Shown here piece by piece: positions 1-8,377 of a stretch of DNA of 64,000 nucleotides. Below the pieces are notes generated by a model. That model was given only the letters and a program-made list of their open reading frames with translations. It was not told where the DNA came from and made no database searches. The stretch comes from Sphingomonadales bacterium (GTDB lineage Bacteria > Pseudomonadota > Alphaproteobacteria > Sphingomonadales > Sphingomonadaceae): assembly GCA_014763545.1 (NCBI GenBank), contig JACXVD010000008.1, positions 20,317-84,316 of the forward strand. Reading direction: 5' to 3'. The translations under genes and the position numbers were made by a program. Every line of letters begins with the position of its first letter. Positions within the stretch are counted from its first letter, which is position 1.

Positions 1-2
1 CG

Positions 3-482
3 GAAAAGGACGCGTTCTTTACCGAATGCTCCGGCGGGGAATGGGCGCCGCATTGGGGCGAGACGCTGGGCTGGATGACGGCGAACCTCGTGATCGGGGC
101 GACGCGCAACTGGTCGCGCGGGACATTGCTGTGGAACCTGGCGCTCGACGAGAACCATGGCCCGCACAAGGGCGGCTGCGGCGATTGCCGCGGCGTGGTG
201 ACGATCGACAGCCGCACCGGCGCCGTTACACGCAATGTCGAATATTACGTCCTCGGCCATGCATCGCGCTTTGTCCGGCCGGGTGCCCGGCGGATCGCCA
301 GCGACGAAATCGGCGATATCGCCAATGTCGCCTGGCAGAACCCCGACGGCGGCCTGGTCCTGCTGGCGTTCAACCACGGCACGCAAGCTGCCGTGTTCAA
401 GGTGCGCGTCGGCGCGTCTGGTTTCTCCGCGACGATGCCGGCTGGCGAAGTCACGACATTCACCTGGCGATCGCAGGGCTGA
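3..482 (+). CDS. Glycoside hydrolase family 30 (glucosylceramidase-like), C-terminal part
   Basis: The gene enters from before the window; the reading frame is open from base 3 and ends with TGA. The first visible residues contain FTECSGGEW, matching the GH30 segment that carries the catalytic glutamate nucleophile, followed by the WNLALDENHGPHKGGC stretch typical of GH30 beta-glucosidases and glucosylceramidases. The last 100 residues fit the beta-sandwich that closes GH30 enzymes. It probably cleaves beta-glucosides outside the cytoplasm. A sugar transporter follows after 28 bp, so both likely belong to a sugar-use operon. The exact substrate cannot be read from this fragment. Confidence 0.85.
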   Translation, partial: EKDAFFTECSGGEWAPHWGETLGWMTANLVIGATRNWSRGTLLWNLALDENHGPHKGGCGDCRGVVTIDSRTGAVTRNVEYYVLGHASRFVRPGARRIASDEIGDIANVAWQNPDGGLVLLAFNHGTQAAVFKVRVGASGFSATMPAGEVTTFTWRSQG

Positions 483-510
483 TCGCGGGCCGGGGCGAGG
501 GGACGCGAGC

Positions 511-1794
511 ATGGACAATCTGCGCCGACTGGGGATTACCTGGGCCTTCGTCTCGGTGACGACGCTGTTCTTCGCGTGGGGCTTCATCACCTCCAACAAC
601 GACCCGCTGATTGTCGCCCTGCGCGCGGTGTTCGACCTCAACTATACCGAAGCGCTCGCGACGCAGCTGGTGTTCTTCCTCGCCTACGGGCTCATGTCCT
701 TGCCCGCCGCATCGCTCGGCAACCGGCTGGGACCGGTGAATACGATCGTCACCGCGCTGGCGGTGATGATCCTGGGTGCGCTGCTGGTGCATTTCAGCGT
801 GCGCTTCGACAGCTATGCGCCGATCCTGCTCGCGCTGTTCGTCCTGGCCGTGGGCATTACCACCTTGCAGGTAGCCTCCAATCCGCTGGCTGCTGCTCTG
901 GGCCCGCAGTCGACCAGCCATTTCCGGCTGACCTTCGCGCAGACATTCAATTCGCTCGGCGTGGTTATCGGGGTGCATTTCGGCAGCACGATCATGCTGG
1001 GGGACAAGGTGATCAACAACGGGCACGGCCCGATTACCGATCCGGTCCAGCGGGCCGAAGCATTGGGCGCGGTCAATCACGCCTTCACGATCATGGCCGG
1101 CTTGCTGGCGGTCCTGCTGATCTTCGTATTGTTGCAGCGCAAGCGGATTGCGGCGGCGGCGGCAGGGATCGGGCCTACCCCGCAGGCGTCGGTGCTCGAT
1201 GCACTCCGCTCGCGCTGGGCGCTTTTCGGCGCTTTGGCGATCGGCCTCTATGTCGGCGCGGAGGTGTCGATCGGTTCGATCATGATCAACTTCCTGCACC
1301 AGCAGAGCATCCTGGGCCTCCCGTTCGAGGAAGGGGGCCGCTACCTCGCCAACCTCTATTGGGGGGGCGCGCTCGCAGGGCGCTTCATCGGCAGCTTCCT
1401 GCTGACCCGGGTCGATGCGCCGCGCCTGTTGGCGGTCGATGCGGCGATTGCCGGTGGCTTGTGCGTGGTGGTGATGTTCGGCAGCGGCGAACCGGCGGGC
1501 TATGCCGCCTTGGCGATCGGGCTGTTCAACTCGATCATGTTCCCGACGATCTTCACCGTCACGCTCGAACGTTCGGGCGCGTCGCAATCCTCCACTTCGG
1601 GCCTGTTGTGCCTTGCGATCGTGGGCGGGGCGTTGCTGCCATTGTTTGTCGGCATGCTGGCCGATTCGGTCGGCCTGTCGGTCGCGTTCATCATCCCGGC
1701 GATCGCCTATCTCGTGATCGCCCTTTTCGCGGGGCGTGCTGCGACTGTCCGACCGGTGGCAGTGGCCGAGGAACCCCCGGTCACCATTGCCTGA
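511..1794 (+). CDS. Sugar MFS transporter, FucP/GluP-like
   Basis: A 427-residue protein with about 12 hydrophobic segments in the major facilitator pattern. The N-terminal FFAWGFITSNNDPLI and the following helix resemble glucose/galactose and fucose proton symporters (FucP/GluP), where the Asn pair in the first helix is conserved. ATG at 511 was chosen because it begins just ahead of the first membrane helix; the open frame upstream reads only out-of-frame GH30 sequence. It lies 28 bp after the GH30 gene and probably imports the sugar that the glycosidase releases. Its stop is 7 bp from the stop of the convergent SGNH hydrolase gene. Confidence 0.85.
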   Translation: MDNLRRLGITWAFVSVTTLFFAWGFITSNNDPLIVALRAVFDLNYTEALATQLVFFLAYGLMSLPAASLGNRLGPVNTIVTALAVMILGALLVHFSVRFDSYAPILLALFVLAVGITTLQVASNPLAAALGPQSTSHFRLTFAQTFNSLGVVIGVHFGSTIMLGDKVINNGHGPITDPVQRAEALGAVNHAFTIMAGLLAVLLIFVLLQRKRIAAAAAGIGPTPQASVLDALRSRWALFGALAIGLYVGAEVSIGSIMINFLHQQSILGLPFEEGGRYLANLYWGGALAGRFIGSFLLTRVDAPRLLAVDAAIAGGLCVVVMFGSGEPAGYAALAIGLFNSIMFPTIFTVTLERSGASQSSTSGLLCLAIVGGALLPLFVGMLADSVGLSVAFIIPAIAYLVIALFAGRAATVRPVAVAEEPPVTIA

Positions 1795-1801
1795 GCGCTC
1801 C

Positions 1802-2527
1802 CTAACGCCCGCAGTCCGGAGCCTTCGAAGTGCGGGCGTGGGCGAGCGTGTGTGCAATGGTCTTGGTCCAGATCGCGTAACCCGCCCGGTTCATGTGCAG
1901 GCGATCGCCGATATAGATTTCGGGGCGCGGCGCGCCGTCTTTCAACATCGGCGTTGCAACGTCGATATAGACGAGATCCGCCCGCCGTGCCGCCAGCGCG
2001 GCGACCATCGCGTTGAAGCTGCGCTGGGCATCGAATTGGTGCCAACGGGCAATCGACGGCTTGGCCGAGACGAAGAACACCGGCGTCGCGCCGAGCGCTT
2101 CCTGCTTGCGAACCATGAATTCTTCGAAGGCGGCGAAGGTCTGTTCGGGCGAAAGGCCTGCGTCGATATCGTTCTCGCCAGCGTAGAACACGATGCGCCG
2201 CGGAGTGTAGGGCGCGACGACGCGATCGAAATAATGGTTCACATCGCCGATCGTCGCGCCGCCGAAGCCGCGCTTGACCAGCGGCATGTGCATATCGTCC
2301 TTGAGCCCGAACCAGAAGCGGATGCTCGAACTGCCGACGAACAGCGTGGCGCAGTGCGGCGGCGGCGCGGATTCGTCCTCGACGCCGAAGACATGGATTT
2401 CGTCGGCGAAGGGCGCTGGCGTGGCATCTGCGCGGGCAGGATGCGGGGCCAGTGTGACACCCGCGCCGAATGCGAGGCAAAGGGCAAGGCCGATGCCCCG
2501 CAAATAGTGTGTCTTGTCGCCGTTCAT
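1802..2527 (-). CDS. Secreted SGNH/GDSL-type hydrolase
   Basis: A 241-residue protein with an N-terminal signal peptide ending near ARADA. SGNH blocks are visible in order: block I with the nucleophile serine in LFVGSSSIRFW, block II glycine in KRGFGGATIGD, block III asparagine in YAGENDID, and block V Asp-His in DRLHMNRAGY. This is the GDSL-like acetylhydrolase/lipase family, likely an extracytoplasmic esterase acting on carbohydrate acyl groups. The ATG at 2527 precedes the signal peptide. It lies 4 bp downstream of the glpD remnant on the same strand, so the two may share a transcript. Confidence 0.85.
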   Translation of the reverse strand: MNGDKTHYLRGIGLALCLAFGAGVTLAPHPARADATPAPFADEIHVFGVEDESAPPPHCATLFVGSSSIRFWFGLKDDMHMPLVKRGFGGATIGDVNHYFDRVVAPYTPRRIVFYAGENDIDAGLSPEQTFAAFEEFMVRKQEALGATPVFFVSAKPSIARWHQFDAQRSFNAMVAALAARRADLVYIDVATPMLKDGAPRPEIYIGDRLHMNRAGYAIWTKTIAHTLAHARTSKAPDCGR

Positions 2528-2531
2528 TCTC

Positions 2532-3751
2532 TCACCCCGCTCCCGCCGCAATCTTGCTCGCGACATAAGTGTCCAGTTCGTGCGCCTGCACTGCGCTGAA
2601 TCTGAGGCCCAGCTTGCTGCGTCGCCACAATATATCGTCGGCACTGCGCGCCCATTCGCGTGTGACGAGGTGGTCGACCTCGCACTGGTACAGCCCGTGG
2701 CCGAAATGGCGGCCGAGCGTGGTGAGCGATTGCGCCTTGCCAAGGATCGCGAAGCTCGTGGTGCCGTAGCTGCGCACGTAGCGTGCGACGATGGTGGGAT
2801 CGAGAAAGGGGTATGCCGACTGGAGCCGGGCCGCAAGGTCTGCAGCACCGTCGCGCGGGAAATCGCCGCCGGGCAGCGCCGCACCGCCGGTCCAGTCGCC
2901 GCCGGAAAGGGCCGGGCAGTGCGGCTGCAACTGCTCGACCGCTTCGGCAGCCAGGTGGCGATAGGTGGTGATCTTGCCGCCGAAGACCGACAACAGCTTC
3001 GGCTCATCCCGTTCGCCATCGAGCTCGAAGCGATAGCCTCGAACAGGCGCGGCACGACGATGTGCGAACCGCGCACCAGCCGCATGTGCTTGTCGCTCTC
3101 CTCGCGCGCGAGGCCGACCACATCGAGCACGCGCGGCCCGGCTGCGTTGACCAGCGTGCGGGCACGGAACTGCGCGCCGCCCGCGGTGACGTTCCAATGC
3201 TCGCCGCAGCGTTCGAGCGCGGTGACTTCGCAGCGGGTGCGGATTTCGGCGCCCCGGTCTGCCGCATCGCGGGCGTTGAGCGCGACCAGCCGGGCATCGT
3301 CGACCCAGCAATCCGAATAGACGAAGGCGCGGGTGAACTCGGGTTTCAGCGGCGTACCGGCGGGGTGGCGGGGCAGGGCGATGGTTTCGGTCGCAGGCAG
3401 TGCCCGGCGCTTGCCGATATGGTCGTAGAGCCACAGCCCGGTGCGCAGCAGCCAGCGTGGCCGCAGCCCCTGCCGGTAGGGCAGCACGAAGCGCAGCGGC
3501 CAGATGATGTGCGGGGCGATGCCCCACAGCAGCTCGCGCTCGCCCAGCGCCTCGCGCACCAGGGCGAATTCGTAATGTTCGAGATAGCGCAAACCGCCAT
3601 GGATCAGCTTGGTCGAGGCGGAGGAGGTGCCCTGGGCAAGGTCGCCGCGTTCGAACAGGATCACGCTCGCGCCGCGCCCGGCGGCATCGCGTGCGATCCC
3701 TGCGCCGTTCACCCCGCCGCCGATTATCGCGATGTCGAAGATTGCGCTCAC
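2532..3751 (-). pseudogene. glpD: glpD, glycerol-3-phosphate dehydrogenase, broken by an internal deletion
   Basis: The N-terminal half reads in one frame from ATG 3751 with the FAD-binding motif IIGGGVNGAGIARDAAGRG and runs to SHIVVPRLFE near 3040. The homologous C-terminal half (LLSVFGGKITTYRHLA onwards) resumes in a different frame and ends at the TGA at 2532. Compared with GlpD as I know it from E. coli (about 501 residues), roughly 95 residues of the central FAD/substrate-binding region between VVPR and the LLSVFGGK motif are missing at the junction (about 3030-3045), and the frame changes. In the N-terminal frame the sequence runs on unrelated into the SGNH gene. The enzyme should be inactive. 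An assembly error is the alternative. Confidence 0.8.
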
Positions 3752-3876
3752 TTACGTGGGTTTAGCGGATGGCGGCGCGCTGTCACCAGCGGATCGTCGC
3801 AAAGCCGGGTGGTCCGCATCGCGCGGACGCCGCGCGTTGCCATCCCGATCGTTCCGTCGCATAGGATGGCCGGCGA

Positions 3877-4935
3877 ATGGGCCAGCGGATGGGGAAGGGC
3901 ACCGGCCTGATGGTGGACAAGCGCAACAGGGTCACTTCGTTCGACGTGGCGGCGCGAGCTGGCGTCAGCCAATCGACCGTTTCGCGCGCGCTTTCCGGAT
4001 CGCAGACGATCACCGATGCGACGCGGACGCGGGTGATGGAGGCTGCGCGGGCACTGGGCTATTACGTCGATGAGCGCGCGGCGCGGCTGCGCCGGGGGCA
4101 TACCGGCACGCTGGTGACCGTGGTGATCAGCCGCCCGGGCGACGGGCCGCAGCAGATCAACCCGTTCAGCTATGCCTTGCTGGGCAGTATCTGCAGCGCC
4201 GCAGCCCATCACGGATTTGAAGTGCTGGTGCCGCTGCAGGCGGAAGAAGAAAGCCTGTTCGGCCATTATGTCGACCGCAACCAGGCCGACGGGATGATCG
4301 TGATCGGCACCACGGCCAACCAGTCGGCGTGGGATTATTTCCGCAAGATCGGGGAGACCGGCCAGCCGATCGCCTATTGGGGGTCGCCGCTGGGCGATCT
4401 CGACTGGATCAGTTCCGACAATGTGCAGGGCACAAGGCTGGCGGTGCAGCGGCTGGTCGAGGCGGGCTATCGCCGGATTGCCTGCATCGGTGCGGGCGAG
4501 CTGCGCCAGCGGCAGTTCACCGAGCGGGTCGATGCCTATGTCGAGGCGATGGCCGCCGCCGGGCTCGAGCCGATCCTCGTCCCGGTCGAGCCTGGGCTGG
4601 AGCGTGACGAACAGGGCCGCCGCGCGATTGCCGGGATGCTGGCATCGGGCCTGGAGTTCGACGCGGTGTTCGCCGTGTGCGACGCCATCGCCTTCGGTGC
4701 GCTGGACGTATTGCGCGGAGCGGGGATCGCCGTGCCCGGCGAGATCGGGGTCGTCGGGTTCGACGGCCTGCCCGCAGGCGAACTCGCCAGCCCTCCGCTG
4801 ACCACCATCGAACCGGATTTTGCAACTGCCGGCACCTTGCTGGTCGAAGCGGTGCTGGGCGAAGGCCGCGGCGACAATCGGCACCGCGTGCCGGTGCGCC
4901 TGCTCGAACGCGGGAGCGTGCGCTCTCCGGCGTAA
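3877..4935 (+). CDS. LacI-family transcriptional regulator
   Basis: An N-terminal LacI helix-turn-helix (SFDVAARAGVSQSTVSRALS) with the hinge region, then a periplasmic-binding-protein-like sensor domain to residue 352. The family binds an operator as a dimer and releases or engages it on binding a sugar. Two starts are possible: ATG 3877, or ATG 3910, which has GGGAAGGG upstream and gives the short lead-in usual for LacI proteins. It diverges from the broken glpD across about 125 bp and may control the nearby glycosidase-transporter genes; that link is inference from position. Confidence 0.88.
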   Translation: MGQRMGKGTGLMVDKRNRVTSFDVAARAGVSQSTVSRALSGSQTITDATRTRVMEAARALGYYVDERAARLRRGHTGTLVTVVISRPGDGPQQINPFSYALLGSICSAAAHHGFEVLVPLQAEEESLFGHYVDRNQADGMIVIGTTANQSAWDYFRKIGETGQPIAYWGSPLGDLDWISSDNVQGTRLAVQRLVEAGYRRIACIGAGELRQRQFTERVDAYVEAMAAAGLEPILVPVEPGLERDEQGRRAIAGMLASGLEFDAVFAVCDAIAFGALDVLRGAGIAVPGEIGVVGFDGLPAGELASPPLTTIEPDFATAGTLLVEAVLGEGRGDNRHRVPVRLLERGSVRSPA

Positions 4936-4942
4936 GTGTCCG

Positions 4943-4965
4943 GCGCCTGAGTAAACGTCAGGCGC
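4943..4965. terminator. Bidirectional hairpin between lacI-type gene and comM
   Basis: Perfect 8-bp inverted repeat GCGCCTGA / TCAGGCGC with a 7-nt loop between two convergent genes. The right arm includes the comM stop codon (4958-4960). No long T-run follows on either strand, so it may only pause transcription or block exonucleases. Confidence 0.5.
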
Positions 4966-6427
4966 GCGGCGCCTGGCGGCGGTAGCTTAGCGCCTCGGCG
5001 ACATGGATGCGGCCGACCGCCTCCGCCCCGGCGAGATCGGCGATGGTGCGCGCAACCCGCAGCATGCGGGTGTAGCCGCGCGCCGAGAGGCGCATCGCCT
5101 CGGCTGCCTGGAGCAGCAGCTTGCGGCCTGGCTCATCCGGCGTGGCGTAGCGTTCGAGTGCGTCGCCGCTTAGCTCGGCGTTGGTCCGGGCGCGGGTCTC
5201 CTCCGCACGCGCGGTCTGGACCTTGCGCGCGGCGGCGACCCGCGCGGCGACTTCGGCGCTGCCTTCGGCTGGAGGCGGCAGGGCAAGGTCCATCGCGCTC
5301 ACCGGGTCGACCTCCACATGCAGGTCGATGCGGTCGAGCAGCGGGCCGGAGACTTTCGACTGGTAATCGGCTGCGCAGCGCGGTGCGCGCGAACAGGCGA
5401 GCGCCGGATCGCCCAGATGGCCGCAGCGACAGGGGTTCATCGCCGCCACCAGCTGCACCCGCGCCGGGAAGGTGACATGCGCATTGGCGCGGGCGACATC
5501 GACGCTGCCGGTTTCGAGCGGCTGGCGCAGCGAATCGAGCACGGCGCGCTGGAATTCGGGCAATTCGTCGAGGAACAGCACGCCGAGATGCGCCATGCTC
5601 ACCTCGCCCGGGCGCACCTTCAGCCCGCCGCCGGTGAGGGCGGCCATGCTCGCCGAATGATGCGGCGCGCGGAACGGTCGCTGGCGGCTGATCCGGCCGC
5701 CTTCGAGCGTGCCTGCGACCGAAGCGACCATCGACACTTCCAGCGCCTCGCCCGGCGTCAGATCGGGCAAGATGCCGGGCAGGCACGATGCCAGCAGGCT
5801 CTTGCCCGCACCCGGCGGGCCGATCATCAGCAAATTGTGGCCGCCCGCCGCCGCGATTTCGAGCGCACGCTTGGCGGTTTCCTGCCCCTTGACCTGTTTC
5901 AGGTCCGGGCCCGGCACCGCCGGTTCGACCTCGCCCGGTTGCGGGGCGGGCAGCGACTGCGTGCCTTTCAGGTGGTTGAGCAGGCTGACGAGATCGGGCG
6001 CGGCAAGCACCGGCACGCCGCTGGCCCAGCGCGCTTCCGCCCCTTGCGCCGCTGGGCACAACAGGCCGCATTCATGCTCGCTCGCATGCAGCGCGGCCAG
6101 CAGCACGCCGGGTGAGGCGACGATCCGCCCGTCGAGCGCCAGTTCGCCCACGGCCACGTAATCGGTCAGCTGTTCGGCATCGGTCACACCCATTGCCGCC
6201 AGCAGCGCCAGCGCGATGGGCAAATCGTAGTGGCTGCCTTCCTTGGGCAGGTCGGCGGGCGAGAGATTGACCGTGATCCGCTTGGGCGGGAGCGACAGGC
6301 CCATCGCGGCCAGCGCAGCCTGAACCCGCTCGCGGCTTTCGCCGACCGCCTTGTCGGGCAGGCCGACGACGGAGAATCGTGGCAGGCCCGGCGCGAGCTG
6401 GCATTGCACCTCCACGCTGCGCGCCTC
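4958..6427 (-). pseudogene. comM: comM (yifB), Mg-chelatase-like AAA+ helicase; 3' part of the prophage-interrupted gene
   Basis: This part encodes the family from residue 15 onward: the N-terminal ChlI-like domain (VEVQCQLAPGLPRF, VGLPDKAVGESRERV, NLSPADLPKEGSHYDLP), a Walker A motif GPPGAGKS, Walker B FLDELPEF, and the C-terminal Mg-chelatase domain ending in LSYRRQ. ComM is a hexameric helicase that promotes branch migration of incoming DNA during natural transformation. The first 14 codons are missing here and lie at 47151-47194 beyond the prophage. Upstream of the junction the frame hits TAG within the phage. GTG at 6413-6415 could still start a 485-residue protein lacking the first 17 residues. 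Confidence 0.92.
6423..6427. repeat. Target-site duplication GCCTC, left copy
   Basis: The 5-bp sequence GCCTC directly before the element's terminal TGT. The identical 5-mer follows the terminal ACA at 47151-47155. Five-base target duplication is the rule for Mu-type transposition. Fusing the comM halves across one copy gives an unbroken reading frame, which fixes the ends to the base. Confidence 0.92.
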
Positions 6428-6494
6428 TGTTAGGGGACACTAGGGGTTAGAGTGCCGTTGACCCGGGATTTTTTGGGCTTCGCCGGGATTTCGT

Positions 6495-6525
6495 GGGACG
6501 GAACCCACGGAAAAGTGGGCGTCCC
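6495..6525. terminator. Strong bulged hairpin near prophage left end
   Basis: Outer arms GGGACG/CGTCCC and inner arms CCCAC/GTGGG make 11 base pairs around a GGAAAA loop with a 3-nt bulge. It could stop leftward transcription coming from the phage before it reaches comM, or be a structural part of the transposition end. A T-run is absent, so its role as a terminator is not certain. Confidence 0.4.
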
Positions 6526-6741
6526 CGCAGTCACGATAGAATTGGGCGGTTGAGCGGCGTTGTCTAGAGTCGCGGTTAATTTAGTCGATGATCGGACAAG
6601 TCCGGCTGGGTTCGCCATTTCTGAGAGGCCTGGCCCAGGTTGACCTCTTAACGGCTAAATTCCGCGCTCTGAGGTGCATCTCAGAGGTGGATCATGCGCC
6701 GTTGACGTGCCAATAAGTGCGACAGAACCGGGACATCACGC

Positions 6742-6849
6742 GTCCCAGTTTGGCAACCATGTCCCAGTTCCACCAAAGGCGCGGAATTCAGCTGTTCTCC
6801 GCGCGTCGAACAAGCTTGCTGCCAATCATCGCAGAGAAAGAACTGGGAC
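6742..6849. repeat. Three copies of GTCCCAGTT near prophage left end
   Basis: GTCCCAGTT occurs at 6742-6750 and 6761-6769 (19 bp apart, about two helical turns) and inverted as AACTGGGAC at 6841-6849. Phased short repeats beside a Mu-type end are candidates for transposase or regulator binding sites. No similar copy was seen at the right end. Confidence 0.4.
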
Positions 6850-6873
6850 AGGTTTCCGGCCTGCTGGGGCCGG

Positions 6874-7104
6874 TCACCAGTGCGCGTCACTGGGTGAGAT
6901 GGTCGCCCGGCATGCACCGCATTTCGAGCAGCGCATACAATTTTCGGCTGATGAGATCGACATGCGCTTGTTGCGACGATGCACCTCCATGGCGAGCAGC
7001 GAAGGATGCCATATCGCTGAGTGCCCGCAGGTCTCGCAGGTGACCTTGGCGGCATAGCCGCGCCGAGCATAGTCGGTTAGAGAATCGAGGCGGATGGTAC
7101 CCAT
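6874..7104 (-). CDS. Small zinc-ribbon protein
   Basis: A 76-residue protein beginning MGTIRLDSLTDYARRGY with two CxxC knuckles (VTCETCGH and MRCSKCGACR) that should bind one zinc ion. I recognise it as a small conserved protein of sphingomonads and their phages without a known function. ATG 7104 was preferred over a start 14 codons earlier because AAGG stands just upstream and the conserved part begins there. It is transcribed divergently from the SRAP gene across only 34 bp. Confidence 0.65.
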   Translation of the reverse strand: MGTIRLDSLTDYARRGYAAKVTCETCGHSAIWHPSLLAMEVHRRNKRMSISSAENCMRCSKCGACRATISPSDAHW

Positions 7105-7138
7105 CTGCCTTGATGGAACAGAAAGCGAACAAAGATCA

Positions 7139-7741
7139 ATGTGCAACCTCTACCGCATGACGAAGTCGGCAGCTGAAATTGCGCGCTTATTTTCGGCCAG
7201 TGATGCGTCAACGGGCACTAACTTCGCGACCGAGGTATATCCCGGCTACCCCGGCGCCGTGATCGCGGCGGGCGACCTTCGATCGATGGTTTGGGGTTTC
7301 CCCCTCGTGCTACGCAGCAAAAAGACCGGCGCTCCGCTCAAACCGAAGCCGGTGAACAATGCCCGCACCGACAAGCTCAGTAGCCCGATGTGGCGCAACA
7401 GTTTCGAGCAGCGGCGATGCCTGATACCGCTCACCGCCTGGGCCGAGGCAGAAGGACCGAAAGGCGCGATGACGCGCACCTGGCTAAGCGTGGCGGATGC
7501 AGAAGCATTTGCGGTCGCGGGGATTTGGCGCGTCAGTGCCGAATGGGGCGAATGCTATTCGATGGTGATGACAGATGCAGCCGGAGATGCGGCAATGGTT
7601 CACAGCCGGATGCCAGTCGTCCTTAGGGCTGACGATTGCGAAGTGTGGGAGAATGGTCCGCCCGGCGATGCGCTAGCACTTTGCCGGCCTTACACCGGGC
7701 GGATTGAAATCGAGCGCACCGCTGAACGTTGGGCGCGCTGA
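7139..7741 (+). CDS. SRAP (YedK/HMCES-like) DNA-protein crosslink protein
   Basis: A 200-residue protein starting MCNLYRMT, where Cys2 becomes the N-terminal residue after methionine removal. SRAP proteins use this Cys to form a covalent thiazolidine link with abasic sites in single-stranded DNA. Other family landmarks are the VNNARTDK segment, RRCLIP and the histidine in MVHSRMPVVL. In the usual NARAET motif the glutamate position reads Asp here, so autopeptidase chemistry may differ. As a phage gene it may protect replicating DNA or counter host repair. It stands alone between the left end and the lysogeny operon. Confidence 0.85.
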   Translation: MCNLYRMTKSAAEIARLFSASDASTGTNFATEVYPGYPGAVIAAGDLRSMVWGFPLVLRSKKTGAPLKPKPVNNARTDKLSSPMWRNSFEQRRCLIPLTAWAEAEGPKGAMTRTWLSVADAEAFAVAGIWRVSAEWGECYSMVMTDAAGDAAMVHSRMPVVLRADDCEVWENGPPGDALALCRPYTGRIEIERTAERWAR

Positions 7742-7747
7742 GGCCAA

Positions 7748-7831
7748 TCAGAAAAGCGAATATACGAGAGACACCAAGCTCAAGGCATAGAGAGCCAGCA
7801 ATATGGCGAACTCGATGTGAATGGCCTTCAC
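7748..7831 (-). CDS. Possible 27-residue single-span membrane peptide
   Basis: The gap between the SRAP gene and the lipoprotein gene holds an open frame on the minus strand that encodes a hydrophobic helix (IEFAILLALYALSLVSLVYS) and stops at 7748. GTG at 7831 is the only ordinary start. The open frame continues back, without a start, to the TAG stop of the lipoprotein gene (7889), in the same frame. It may be a real small gene or the relic of a longer one. Confidence 0.25.
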   Translation of the reverse strand: MKAIHIEFAILLALYALSLVSLVYSLF

Positions 7832-7888
7832 CAGAACACGCGCCCCATCATTGGTTGGACCAAGGAATGAAGGTGACGATGATACAGG

Positions 7889-8377
7889 CTAGTTCTCCCT
7901 GATCCCTGCGACCATATTTTCCAGGACCAATTGGCATTCGCTTAGCCGTGGCGAACCCATGAATGACTTTATCCGGCCACACAGGAAGGTTACCCGGTCG
8001 CCTTTCTTCACGTCCAAGGCTTGTTGTTCAAAGCCGGCTGCGAGCCGGATGCTCGGAGTTGGCAGGACATCGGCCGATAGGTGGATGACAGGTTCATCGC
8101 CAAAGTCGGACGAGACGCTGTCGATCGTTCCTTCGACAGCCAGCCACCGCCCCTCATAGTCTCGCTGTGCGGTCAGCTCGTTAGCTTCATAGGCGGCAAC
8201 GATCTCCGCCACGTCAACCAGCGATGCTCTGGCGATATCTCCATCGCTTACAGGAGGTAAGGCGCCGGCCCCGTCGTCATCCGCAATGTCATAATTCAGA
8301 TCAGCACTGGCTTCATCGCTGCTCTGCGGGCCGCAGCTCGCCAGAGCCAACAGCAAGATCAACCAACCAGTCTTCAT
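7889..8377 (-). CDS. Lipoprotein with OB-fold (tRNA_anti-like) domain
   Basis: A 162-residue protein with a short signal sequence and lipobox LLALASCG, then an acidic linker and an OB-fold domain (residues about 65-160: YEGRWLAVEGTIDSV, GDRVTFLCGRI) of the tRNA_anti-like family. It should be anchored in a membrane by Cys15. Its ATG overlaps the stop of the repressor gene by 4 bp, so it is made with the repressor from the lysogen. This makes it a lysogenic-conversion candidate, for example for surface exclusion; the function is inferred from position only. Confidence 0.75.
   Translation of the reverse strand: MKTGWLILLLALASCGPQSSDEASADLNYDIADDDGAGALPPVSDGDIARASLVDVAEIVAAYEANELTAQRDYEGRWLAVEGTIDSVSSDFGDEPVIHLSADVLPTPSIRLAAGFEQQALDVKKGDRVTFLCGRIKSFMGSPRLSECQLVLENMVAGIREN

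Larger units (their letters stand above)
6428..6873. promoter_or_regulatory. Left end of prophage: non-coding, transposase-binding and structural sequences
   Basis: No convincing gene is seen in these 446 bp. The segment should hold the attL sites bound by the MuA homologue. Visible structures: two direct copies of CCGGGATTTNNTGGG (starting near 6473 and 6484), a strong bulged hairpin at 6495-6525, a perfect 7-bp hairpin CTCTGAG/CTCAGAG at 6667-6686, and three copies of GTCCCAGTT at 6742-6849. Leftward transcripts from the phage would cross this region into comM. Confidence 0.6.

Noticed and set aside
460..1857. 465-codon minus-strand ORF across the sugar transporter gene
   Set aside because: It is rich in Arg, Gln, His and Asp in the way typical of antisense frames of high-GC membrane-protein genes; the plus-strand transporter is clearly real.
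6413..6415. GTG at 6415 as the natural start of comM
   Set aside because: The conserved N-terminus of ComM is found intact on the far side of the prophage, so this is an internal codon, usable only by accident.
6674..7070. ORFs on both strands in the left end of the prophage
   Set aside because: They overlap the better supported zinc-ribbon gene and the repeat region and show no protein-like pattern.
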